Assembly: GCA_004297775.1 (NCBI GenBank)
Contig: SCUE01000034.1
Coordinates: 124,001-188,000 of the forward strand
DNA length: 64,000 nucleotides
Origin: Chloroflexota bacterium
GTDB taxonomy: Bacteria; Chloroflexota; UBA6077; FW602-bin22
Reading direction: 5' to 3'
Made by a program: the position numbers and the translations under genes. Below are positions 30,957-39,108 of this stretch, in pieces (position 1 is the first letter of the stretch; the number at the start of each line of letters is the position of its first letter). The notes beneath the pieces are model-generated. The model worked only from the letters and a program-made list of their open reading frames with translations, was not told the origin of the DNA and searched no databases.

Positions 30957-31339
30957 GGCCCACGCGCCGGCGGCAGGCCACCCGGCACAAGCGTGGCGGC
31001 GCGCAACTCCGACACGGCCAACTGCGCCGCCTGGACGATTTCGAACGCGCTCTGCCCTCGGCGATTCGCAATCTCCCGCAGGCTGATCCGTGCACTCGCC
31101 TCACGTGGCGCCTCCAGGCGCTCGGCCAGCGCAACCGTCGGCACGCCGTACGTGGTCGCGACGTACTCGACGGTCATCCAGGGCCGGATCGTCGCGGTAT
31201 CCGGGGCGCCCAGGGCAGTCGCCGCGCGCAGCAACTGCCACGAGCGGTAGGTGCGAAATCCGAAAACGCCGGCCACGGCCAGGGCCACGATCATTCCGAG
31301 CAGCAGAAGGGGCGCGCGGTGCCTGCCGAGGAAACCCAT
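30953..31339 (-). CDS. Membrane-anchored hypothetical protein
   Basis: A 128 aa protein with one N-terminal membrane segment (APLLLLGMIVALAVAGVFGF) and a soluble tail. The tail includes MTVEYVATTYGVPTVALAERLEAP, which looks like a helix-turn-helix or LysM-like small domain. It precedes the DedA gene in the same operon, and the multicopper oxidase reading frame begins upstream of it. I do not recognise a family. Confidence 0.65.
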   Translation of the reverse strand: MGFLGRHRAPLLLLGMIVALAVAGVFGFRTYRSWQLLRAATALGAPDTATIRPWMTVEYVATTYGVPTVALAERLEAPREASARISLREIANRRGQSAFEIVQAAQLAVSELRAATLVPGGLPPARGP

Positions 31340-31389
31340 GCCCGATGCCCCTTCCCGACGCGCACCTGGGCGCGCGCGATCGCGCTAGC

Positions 31390-33031
31390 TCAGGCTACTT
31401 CGACGACGCCCATCATCCCGAGATCCTCGTGTTCGAGGATGTGGCAGTGATACATCGCCTTTCCCGGGAAGTCGCGGAAGCGTACTCGGAACGTGACCGA
31501 GCGTCCGCGCGGAACGTTCACCGTGTCCTCCCAGGCACCGGAGGGAGCGAGACGGCCATCGGCGCCGACGACCTGGAACGGGTTGGTGTGCAGGTGAAAC
31601 GGGTGGTCCATGTCGGTCGCGTTGCGGATCGTCCATTCCTCGTTCGTATCGAGGCGGACGCGGATATCGACGCGTTCGTGGCCGAAGACCCTGCCATCGA
31701 TCATGAAGCGCATTCCGCCGGGTCCCATCGCCTCGGACAGAACCAGCTCGCGCCGCGCCGCGACCTCACCGAACTGGGGATCGGCCGCCCCGGCCAGCCG
31801 CGTCGGCAGATCCATCGCCGCCGACTCGCCCTGGACCACCAGCTCCGCCAGCGTCAACTCGGTCGCGCTACTGCCGGATCGGCCCATCATCCCGCCCATC
31901 ATCATCCCGCCGCGGCTATACGGAAGCGACGACAATCGATGCACGCCCGGCGCGCCCGCTTGAACGAGCACCTCGGCGCGCTTACCGGGCGGCAACAGCA
32001 GCTCATCGACCGCCTTCGGGGTCGAGAGCGGTCCGCCGTCGGACCCGATCCACTGCATCGTGTGCCCGCTCAACCGGAGCCGGTAGTACCGGGCGTTTCC
32101 GGCGTTGACGATCCGCCACCGTTCGACCTCGCCCGGACGCATCGCGAGCCGCGGCGCGAGTGCGCCGTTGATCGTGACCAACTGACCCTCGCGGCCGTTC
32201 ATAAAGTCCATCATCGTGGCGACCGGCACCCGGCCGGATGCATCGATCGTGCCGTCCTTCAGGACGAAAAGCCGCTCGCGCGCGGCCGCGACCTCGGGCA
32301 CGCGGTCGAGGTCGCCCTCCACGACGATCGCTCCGACCAGCCCGCGGAAGACCTGCTCGGCGGCGCGGCCGTGGATATGCGGGTGGTACCAGAACGTCCC
32401 GCCCGGGTGGTCAGCCGGCAGATCGAAGTCGTACTGGAAGCTCTCGCCCGGCATCACCTGTACGAAAGCGTTGTCGCCACTGCCCGTCGGAGGCACGTGA
32501 AGCCCGTGGAAGTGGAGGTTCGTCGGTTCATCCAGGCGGTTGACCAGGCGAATTCGGAACCCGGTCGCCCGGACGTGCCCGCAGGGTGGGACCTGGCACG
32601 CTGCCGTCGAAGGTCGCCGTCACGACCGGGCGTCCGCCGAACGTGGTAGAGGCAACGCGCGCCTCGATCGCCGTCTCAAGCAGGCCCGCGCGACTGGCGC
32701 GAACGGGCGGTTCCGGAAAGTTCGATGCCGGTGGGTCGGTCTTTGCCAGCAGGAACGCCGCGGCTGGCCGCGCGGCCGGGGCTGGGGTCGCCAGCGGCAC
32801 GGTTCCGTTGGCGATGGGGATGGGCGCCCGTGCGCAGGCCGTTGCGCCGATCGCCGTGCCGCCGAGGGCGAACAACGCACCGGCGCCGAACAGCAGCGCC
32901 CGGCGGGATAGAGGCCGTGGCGGTTGCCTCGGCGTCGCCGCGCCGGCCGGCGGCTTTTTCGGTTTGGTAGCCGATTGCGTGGTTTCCTCTAGTATGATCG
33001 TTGCCGCGGATCGCCTCAGACTACGCTTCAA
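31390..33031 (-). pseudogene. Exported multicopper oxidase split by a one-base frameshift
   Basis: A CueO/laccase-like multicopper oxidase. The N-terminal part has a Tat-type SRRALLFGAGALFALGG and the domain-1 start TATFDGSVPGPTLRARPGDR. The frame changes at about 32556-32557, where one extra C (minus strand) turns the expected GDRV-RIRLVNRLDEPTNLHFHGLHV into a stop. The rest is complete: HPHIHG, a Met-rich GGMMMGGMMG loop, HPFHLHTNPF and HCHILEHEDLGMMG with all type 1, 2 and 3 copper ligands. The start is uncertain (TTG 33031 suggested). It could be a real pseudogene or a sequencing slip. Confidence 0.8.
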
Positions 33032-33239
33032 GGAGCTTCCGCGCCTGAACGTAGGCGGCCTCGTCGATCTCGCCGCGCGCAAAGCGTCGCTTCAACACGT
33101 CGAGCGGCGTCGAGATGGCCGTGGCGCGACCGTTCATCGCTCGCCAAACACCGGCGACCACCAGGGCCGGCACCGCCAGCCACACGAGCGGGCCGAGCAG
33201 CATCCAGTACGACCCAAACCCGAAGCCCGTGTCCATCAT
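33021..33239 (-). CDS. SHOCT-domain small membrane protein
   Basis: A 72 aa protein: a hydrophobic N-terminal anchor (YWMLLGPLVWLAVPALVVAGVWRAM) followed by a C-terminal SHOCT motif (PLDVLKRRFARGEIDEAAYVQARKLLE). SHOCT tails are common on small membrane proteins near metal-resistance genes. GGAG precedes ATG 33239; a longer open frame to 33278 adds a charged stretch. It lies upstream of the multicopper oxidase in the same direction. Confidence 0.75.
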   Translation of the reverse strand: MMDTGFGFGSYWMLLGPLVWLAVPALVVAGVWRAMNGRATAISTPLDVLKRRFARGEIDEAAYVQARKLLEA

Positions 33240-33505
33240 CTGCCGATCTCCATCGTCTCGCCCGTTTCGAACGGGCACGAATTGAGGCTAGGCTGCGAAG
33301 ATCAAGACGAAGGTCCGGTCCGGATCAAGATCCGTTCAAGCCGGAAAACAGCGCGGTCGGGCGCCGATTTCGGGAGATTGCTCATCTGCCACGACAGCGT
33401 CCTCGATTCGCAGGGCAGGTCCGACCATCGCTGAACCGTGGTCGCCCGGATGCTGTGCGCTTCACCTGTTACGCTGTCCGCGGACTAGGCCGGGGAAGTC
33501 GAGCG

Positions 33506-34894
33506 ATGGCGGACGGCAACAGCAGGCCAATGGTGTTCTTGAGCTCGACGATCCGCGACTTTTCGGATCTTCGGGGAGCGGTCCGCTTCTGGCTCGAGGA
33601 GGCCGGCTGTGAGGTGTGGCTGAGTGACTACACCGATGTCGACAAGTTACCCGTCCCCAACAGTTTCGCTGCTTGCTTCGAAGCGATCCGCCGGTCGGAC
33701 TTCTACATCCTCCTGATCGGGCAAAACCGAGGGAGTTGGTATTCGGAGCCGGACCAGATCTCCGTCACAGAGCAGGAGTATCGTGTCGCCTATGACGCTT
33801 TCCGGGCCCAGGGCCACCCGGTCCCACTCATGTTCGTTCGGACGTCGGTCATGGATCTGCTCGCCGGCTGGCGTACCGGCTCTGGCTCCAAGCGCCTGCG
33901 ACGGCGGCCGCCGTTCCCGGACGCGGCTTTCGTAGCGAGGTTCGTCGCCGAAGTGAAGCGTGAGCCTGAAATGCGCGCGGCGGTCGCACGTGTAGGCGAC
34001 CCCCCGCAGGGAAACTGGCTGTACCGGTTCGCGGAATATCGCCACATCATCGACGCTTTGCGAATCGGGCTAAACCTGCGTGTCGATCTCCCTCGTGAGC
34101 GGCTGCTGAGCGGGATACAGCTCGATCTGGAGCAGACACTGACCGCTTTCATGCGGAAGTGGCAGGGTAAACCGTCCCGTGAGCGCGCGGCGAAGATCAT
34201 CGACTCCGAGTGTCCGGGAGAGCAGGTAAGTCGGGAACGCCGCCAGCAACTCATCGACGCCGCGACGACGCACGAAGTCGATCTGCCGCTGCCCGGCCAT
34301 CGGAATCTGAAAGATCTCGTCGAGGGGACGCCCTTAAACGCGAACGATCATTCGCCAGTAAGGCTTAACCTTGGGCAGATCCACGATCTGGCTGTGTACT
34401 TGTTCTCCGAGATGGTCGCGCCCGACAGGATTCGGCTTGACGCTCTTCGGCGGGCTGTTGAAACTGGAGGCCTGCTCGTATTCGATCCCGTCGTGAGGAG
34501 CCTCCGAGACACAGAACTGAGTCGCGCAGCGATTGAACTCCTCGCGGAGGCTGAGGGCTACATCGTACGATTTCGGACAGTGGAGCCAGGGAGGCATGAG
34601 TTGATCGCTGAACTGTTCGCTGCCCACAAGGCGCACCGAGAAACATTCTCACTCGACTGGAACAGGGCTGTCTTCATCTGGGGCGCATATCTGTCACAGG
34701 TTAACCTGTTCCGACGTCTGACGAGCCTCTACGCCTACCTGGCCCGTTCGAAGTCGAATCCTCTGCCTGATCCGCATGCCATGGTTCTCGACACCCCTCT
34801 CGGTCCGGAAGTCAAGGAAGAAATTCGCCGCGAGACCGCTGACGTGGAGTCGATTCGCGAGTGGGTCAAGACTCCCGGTTTCTGGAATCTCTGA
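33506..34894 (+). CDS. DUF4062-domain protein, possible defence effector
   Basis: A 462 aa protein. The N-terminal DUF4062 Rossmann-like domain is at residues 8-100 (VFLSSTIRDFSDLRGAVRFWLEEAGCEVW, then RSDFYILLIGQNRGSWY); this fold is related to TIR/SEFIR-type domains and often forms the sensor or enzyme part of stand-alone defence proteins. The remaining ~360 residues are mostly helical with no motif I can name. It has no obvious partner gene: the neighbours are hyuB (convergent) and the SHOCT/oxidase genes (divergent). The start is ATG 33506, behind a GGGGA. Confidence 0.75.
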   Translation: MADGNSRPMVFLSSTIRDFSDLRGAVRFWLEEAGCEVWLSDYTDVDKLPVPNSFAACFEAIRRSDFYILLIGQNRGSWYSEPDQISVTEQEYRVAYDAFRAQGHPVPLMFVRTSVMDLLAGWRTGSGSKRLRRRPPFPDAAFVARFVAEVKREPEMRAAVARVGDPPQGNWLYRFAEYRHIIDALRIGLNLRVDLPRERLLSGIQLDLEQTLTAFMRKWQGKPSRERAAKIIDSECPGEQVSRERRQQLIDAATTHEVDLPLPGHRNLKDLVEGTPLNANDHSPVRLNLGQIHDLAVYLFSEMVAPDRIRLDALRRAVETGGLLVFDPVVRSLRDTELSRAAIELLAEAEGYIVRFRTVEPGRHELIAELFAAHKAHRETFSLDWNRAVFIWGAYLSQVNLFRRLTSLYAYLARSKSNPLPDPHAMVLDTPLGPEVKEEIRRETADVESIREWVKTPGFWNL

Positions 34895-34910
34895 CAGGCG
34901 CAGGCGCCTG
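34895..34910. terminator. Hairpin between convergent DUF4062 and hyuB genes
   Basis: The inverted repeat CAGGCGC-AG-GCGCCTG (7-base arms) lies just after the DUF4062 stop and 28 bases before the hyuB stop. It could end transcription from both sides. The loop is only 2 bases and there is no T-run, so support is weak. Confidence 0.3.
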
Positions 34911-34937
34911 ACTTGTCACAGTACGGAAGGTTGGGTC

Positions 34938-36788
34938 TCACGCATCCGGTGTGACCAGTCTGCGGGTTTCCGCCCGCGCCCGCCGCGTGCCCGCCTCATC
35001 GACGCGCCCGTCCTCGCCGATGACGACCCCATACGCCTGCCGTGCGTGCGCTCGCGAGACTTTGCCTTCGCGAAAGTCCGCCAGGACGCGGCCCGGGTCG
35101 CGCTCGAGCGGATCTCCCCATCCGCCGGCGCCGGCGAGTTCGTGTCGGAAGACGTCGCCGTGCCGAAGCGTGAGGAGAGTCTTGGCCGGCAGAACACGCG
35201 CTACCCGCGCCGAGTCGCGGGCGGACGAGGCATCGAGGCCCTCACCACTGGCAACGCGATCGGTTCGGCCGCGTTCGCGGCGTTCCCGCTGCTCGTCAGG
35301 CGTCTCGTCACTGGCATCGTCGGGATTGAGCGTGTTTGTACAGAGGCTCCCCGGCTGTCCGCCGTGCAACCCGTAGGCCGGGAACTTCGTTCGGTCCGAC
35401 CGGATTTGCAGGGTCGCCGATTCTTCGAGGAACCGGTACTGCCGTACGATCGCCAGCCCGCCGCGGTACAGCCCCGGACCGCCGGTGTCCGGCAGGAAGC
35501 CATACTCCTCGATCCGCAGCGGATACTCGTTCTCGATCACCTCGGCCGGATAGTTCGAGAAGTTCACGACCGCCGACGCCGATCCATCGATCCCGTCCGC
35601 GAACGGCCGCCCGCCCCAGCCGCAGTTCAGGAACTCCAGGAACACGAACGGCCGCCCATCCCGCGTGTACCCGCCCATCGAGATGCCGGTGTCGCCGCCA
35701 ACCTCGCAGGCCGGCACCCGATCAGGCGCGACCTTCGCCAGCGCGCCAAACACCGTCGTCGCGATCCGAAATCCGGTCAATCCTCGCGCCGCCACCGCCG
35801 CCGGCGGGCGCGGATTCACGATCGTGCCACTCGGCGCGCGCACGTCGATCGCCCGGAAGTAGCCCTCGTTGTTCGGAATGTCCAGCGGCAGCAGGCACCG
35901 CACGCAGGCGTAGGTCGTCGACCGGGTGAAAGACATCACCGAATTGATCGCCCCGCGCACCTGCGGCGCGCTGCCGGCGAAGTCGACGACCATCGCGTTC
36001 CCGGCGATCTCGATCGCGACGCAAATCGGGATCGGGTCCGGGTCGATCCCATCATCGTCCAGGAAGTCCTCGAACTCGTACCGACCGTCCGGCAGCCGCG
36101 CGATCTCGGCCCGGGCCAGCCGCTCCGAGTAGTCGAGCAGGTCGTCGAATGCCGCCAGCAGCGTCTGGCGTCCGTGCCTTGCAAGAAGCTCGCGCAGCCG
36201 TTCCTCGCCGATGTGGCCGGCCGCCATCTGCGCGCGCAGATCGCCCAGCACCTTGGTCGGAATCCGGACGTTCGCTTCGAGGATGCGCAGGAAGTCGTCG
36301 TTCACCACGCCGGCCGTTCGCAGGCGCACCGGCGGCAGGCGCAGACCCTCCTGGTACACCTCGGTTGAGTCCGACGCGTTGCCGCCGGCGACCCGCCCGC
36401 CGATGTCGGTGTGATGCGCGACCGTGCAGACGAAGCCGAACAGGGCGCCCTGGTCGAAGACGGGCTGGACGAGGACCAGGTCCGGCAAGTGCGTGCCGCC
36501 CTCGTACGGGTCATTAAGAATGAAGATGTCACCCGGGCCCATGGTCCCGCCGAATCGGGCCAGCGTCGCCGCCATCGCGTCCGGCACGGTCCCCAGGTGG
36601 ACCGGCAGCGTCAACCCCTGCGTCACAAGCCGGCCGCGCGCGTCGCAGATCGCGGTCGAGAGGTCCATCGCGCTCTTGAGATTCGGCGAGTAGGCGGTCC
36701 GCACCAGGGCGAGCGCCATCTCGTCGACCGCCGATTCCAGCCCACTCCGAATCAACTCGCGCGCGATCGGGTCGATCGTCACCGTCAT
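34938..36788 (-). CDS. hyuB: Hydantoinase B/oxoprolinase family protein (HyuB)
   Basis: A 616 aa HyuB-type subunit. The N-terminal block MTVTIDPIARELIRSGLESAVDEMALALVRTAYSPNLK... is diagnostic; GPGDIFILNDPYEGGTHLPDLVLVQPVF and HHTDIGGRVAGGNASDSTEVYQEGLRLPP follow. With HyuA it hydrolyses N-carbamoyl or cyclic amides (hydantoin, oxoproline, N-methylhydantoin) using ATP. A C-terminal ~50-residue segment is unusually charged (DDASDETPDEQRERRERGR). The start at 36788 is preceded by an 80-bp duplicated segment. Confidence 0.92.
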   Translation of the reverse strand: MTVTIDPIARELIRSGLESAVDEMALALVRTAYSPNLKSAMDLSTAICDARGRLVTQGLTLPVHLGTVPDAMAATLARFGGTMGPGDIFILNDPYEGGTHLPDLVLVQPVFDQGALFGFVCTVAHHTDIGGRVAGGNASDSTEVYQEGLRLPPVRLRTAGVVNDDFLRILEANVRIPTKVLGDLRAQMAAGHIGEERLRELLARHGRQTLLAAFDDLLDYSERLARAEIARLPDGRYEFEDFLDDDGIDPDPIPICVAIEIAGNAMVVDFAGSAPQVRGAINSVMSFTRSTTYACVRCLLPLDIPNNEGYFRAIDVRAPSGTIVNPRPPAAVAARGLTGFRIATTVFGALAKVAPDRVPACEVGGDTGISMGGYTRDGRPFVFLEFLNCGWGGRPFADGIDGSASAVVNFSNYPAEVIENEYPLRIEEYGFLPDTGGPGLYRGGLAIVRQYRFLEESATLQIRSDRTKFPAYGLHGGQPGSLCTNTLNPDDASDETPDEQRERRERGRTDRVASGEGLDASSARDSARVARVLPAKTLLTLRHGDVFRHELAGAGGWGDPLERDPGRVLADFREGKVSRAHARQAYGVVIGEDGRVDEAGTRRARAETRRLVTPDA

Positions 36789-36908
36789 GCGGTCGTCTCC
36801 AGCCGCAGCGATCCTCCCTCGGTCCGACGAATCAGCTCACGCGCGATCGGGTCGATCGTCACCGTCATGCGGTCGTCTCCAGCCGCAGCGATTCTCCCTC
36901 GATCCGTC
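36749..36908. repeat. 80-bp tandem duplication across the hyuA-hyuB junction
   Basis: Two head-to-tail copies (36749-36828 and 36829-36908) with few mismatches. Each carries the last bases of hyuA, an ATGA overlap and the first ~13 codons of hyuB. This creates a 27-codon mini-ORF (36785-36868, minus) that starts like HyuB and ends like HyuA, joined to both genes by ATGA. Confidence 0.9.
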
Positions 36909-39081
36909 GAATCGACCAACCCGGCGGGACGAGCGTCGTCGCGTCGTACTCCTCGACGATCAGCGGACCTGACACCGGTGTCGGGCCGACGTCGCCGCGT
37001 GCCAACACCGGCGTACCCACCAAACCGATCGTCGGGCCGAAGTAGGCTGGCCGAGACGACGATCTCACCGAGGTCGGACAGTCGATCGACGGACGCGGCG
37101 CCCGGCCGGGCAGCGTCGCCGTCACGCGGGCATGGACGATCTCGATCGGGTCGATATCCGATCGGTGACCGTAGGTCCGCGCGTGCTCGACCTGAAACCG
37201 CTCGGCGAGATCTATCAGCGCGTCCCGGTCGATCGTTCCGGCGATCGGCAGTCGCAGCTCGAACGACTGCCCGACGTAGCGGCAGTCGGCGAATCGCTCG
37301 ATTCGTGGTGTCGAGCTGCCCTTGAGCGTACTCGGGACGCCCTCATCCTGACCTTCTCCCAGCGGGAGAACGTATGACGCCGGCGGTTCGGCGATCATCT
37401 GACGCCGCGCGTCCTCTTCCAGGGCCGCGTACCGCGCGTCGAGCTCAGTCGGATCGACCAGGTCCAACCGGCGGGAAATCGTCCGCGAGAGGTGCCTCTG
37501 TGGCTGGGCGACCAGCAAGCCGAACCCGCTGAACAGCCCCGGCCAGGGCGGCACGATCACCCGGCCGATGCCGAGCGCGGCGGCGACCCCGGTGGCATGG
37601 AGCGGCCCGTTGCCGCCGAACGCGATCAGCGCGTAGCCGCGGGGATCGCGACCGCGTTCCGACGACACCGCCTTGACGACCCGGACCATGCTCGCGATCG
37701 CGATCTGGTGGACGCCGTGCGCCGCCGGAAGCAGATCCAGACCGAGCGGCTCGGCGACCCGTGCAGCGAAGGCAATCCGCGCCGCCTCGGCATCGATGGG
37801 CAGCGCACCGCCAAGCAGCGCGGTCGGGTTCAGATAGCCCAGCAGGACATTCGCGTCGGTCAGCGTCGGCTCGATGCCGCCGGCGTCGTAGCCGACCGGG
37901 CCCGGCACGGCGCCGGCGCTACGCGGCCCGACCCGGAGCGCCCCGGCCTCGTCGACCGACACGATGCTGCCGCCGCCGGCGCCGATCTCGGCGATGTCGA
38001 TCGCCGGGACGCGCAGGATGTATCCGCCGCCGCGATTCAGCCGGCTGCCAACCGTGATGCCGCCGCCGACCTCGTACTCCGGCGCTCGGAGCAGTTCGCC
38101 GGCTTCGATGATCGAGCCCTTGGCGGTCGTGCCGCCCATGTCGAGCGCGATCGCGTCGGCGATGCTGAGTTGCCGCGCCAGATCGCGCGCCGCGATGACG
38201 CCGGCCGCGGGACCCGATTCGATGACGTGGATGGGATTCTCGGCCGCCGCGCGCGCCGCCATCACGCCGCCGTTCGACTGCATCACCGCGATCGGCGCGC
38301 GAAACCCGCGCGTCGCCAGGCCCGATTCGAGGCCGTCGAGGTACGTCCCGACGATCGGCCGCAGGTAGGCATTGATGACGGTCGTGCTGGTGCGTTCGCA
38401 CTCGCCCACTTCCGGCAATACGACGCTTGAGAGCGACACCGCGATCTCCGGCGCGACCTCGGCGAGGATCGCCGCGACGCGTTGCTCGTGGCTGTCGTTG
38501 GCGTAGCTGTGCAAGAGACAGACCGCGACCGAGCGAACATCGTCGGCCGCAAACCGGGCTGCCGCTGCGCGCACCGAGTCTTCGTCGAGCGGGCTAACCT
38601 CGTTCCCAATCGGGTCATGTCGGCCGCCGATCTCAAGGCGCCACTGGCGCGGCACGAGCGGAACCGGTTTCGTCCAGGTCAGGTCGTACAGGCGCGGGTA
38701 GCGCAGCCGACCGATTTCAAGCGTATCGCGAAAGCCGCGCGTCGTGATGAGGCCGGTCGGTGCGCCGCGCCGCTCGAGGATCGCGTTCGTCGCGACGGTC
38801 GTACCGTGCACCATCTCCCGCCCCTGGCCGGGCGGAAACCCCTCTTCGGCGAGCAATCTTGCGAGTCCATCGACGATCGCGCGGCCGAAGTCGTCCGGCG
38901 TCGATGGCACCTTGCGGGTCAGGACGCGTCCATCGTCGAATAGGACGACCAGATCGGTGAACGTCCCGCCGATATCCGCGCCGACGCGAAAGCGTGTTGG
39001 TTCGGCGGGCACGGCGCCCGGATCGGTGAAGGTCCCGCCGATATCCGCGCCGACGCGGAAGCGTGTTGGTTCGGCGGGCAC
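36865..39081 (-). CDS. hyuA: Hydantoinase A/oxoprolinase family protein (HyuA)
   Basis: A HyuA-type ASKHA subunit. The nucleotide-binding start FRVGADIGGTFTDLVVLFDDGRVLTRK is diagnostic; DMGGTTAKG is a second phosphate loop, and the C-terminus ends at GWSIRRIEGESLRLETTA. It pairs with HyuB. The first 23 codons are doubled in frame (69-bp repeat), so the protein begins with two copies of VPAEPTRFRVGADIGGTFTD. GTG 39012, the inner copy, gives the normal length (about 715 aa) and may be the true start. Confidence 0.92.
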   Translation of the reverse strand: MPAEPTRFRVGADIGGTFTDPGAVPAEPTRFRVGADIGGTFTDLVVLFDDGRVLTRKVPSTPDDFGRAIVDGLARLLAEEGFPPGQGREMVHGTTVATNAILERRGAPTGLITTRGFRDTLEIGRLRYPRLYDLTWTKPVPLVPRQWRLEIGGRHDPIGNEVSPLDEDSVRAAAARFAADDVRSVAVCLLHSYANDSHEQRVAAILAEVAPEIAVSLSSVVLPEVGECERTSTTVINAYLRPIVGTYLDGLESGLATRGFRAPIAVMQSNGGVMAARAAAENPIHVIESGPAAGVIAARDLARQLSIADAIALDMGGTTAKGSIIEAGELLRAPEYEVGGGITVGSRLNRGGGYILRVPAIDIAEIGAGGGSIVSVDEAGALRVGPRSAGAVPGPVGYDAGGIEPTLTDANVLLGYLNPTALLGGALPIDAEAARIAFAARVAEPLGLDLLPAAHGVHQIAIASMVRVVKAVSSERGRDPRGYALIAFGGNGPLHATGVAAALGIGRVIVPPWPGLFSGFGLLVAQPQRHLSRTISRRLDLVDPTELDARYAALEEDARRQMIAEPPASYVLPLGEGQDEGVPSTLKGSSTPRIERFADCRYVGQSFELRLPIAGTIDRDALIDLAERFQVEHARTYGHRSDIDPIEIVHARVTATLPGRAPRPSIDCPTSVRSSSRPAYFGPTIGLVGTPVLARGDVGPTPVSGPLIVEEYDATTLVPPGWSIRRIEGESLRLETTA

Positions 39082-39089
39082 AGCCTCCA
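38952..39089. repeat. 69-bp tandem duplication at the hyuA 5' end
   Basis: The block from GATCGGTGAA at 38952 repeats at 39021 with only a few mismatches. The 69-bp period equals 23 codons and keeps the frame, doubling the HyuA start. Confidence 0.9.
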
Positions 39090-39108
39090 GATCGTAGACG
39101 GTCGGCCG

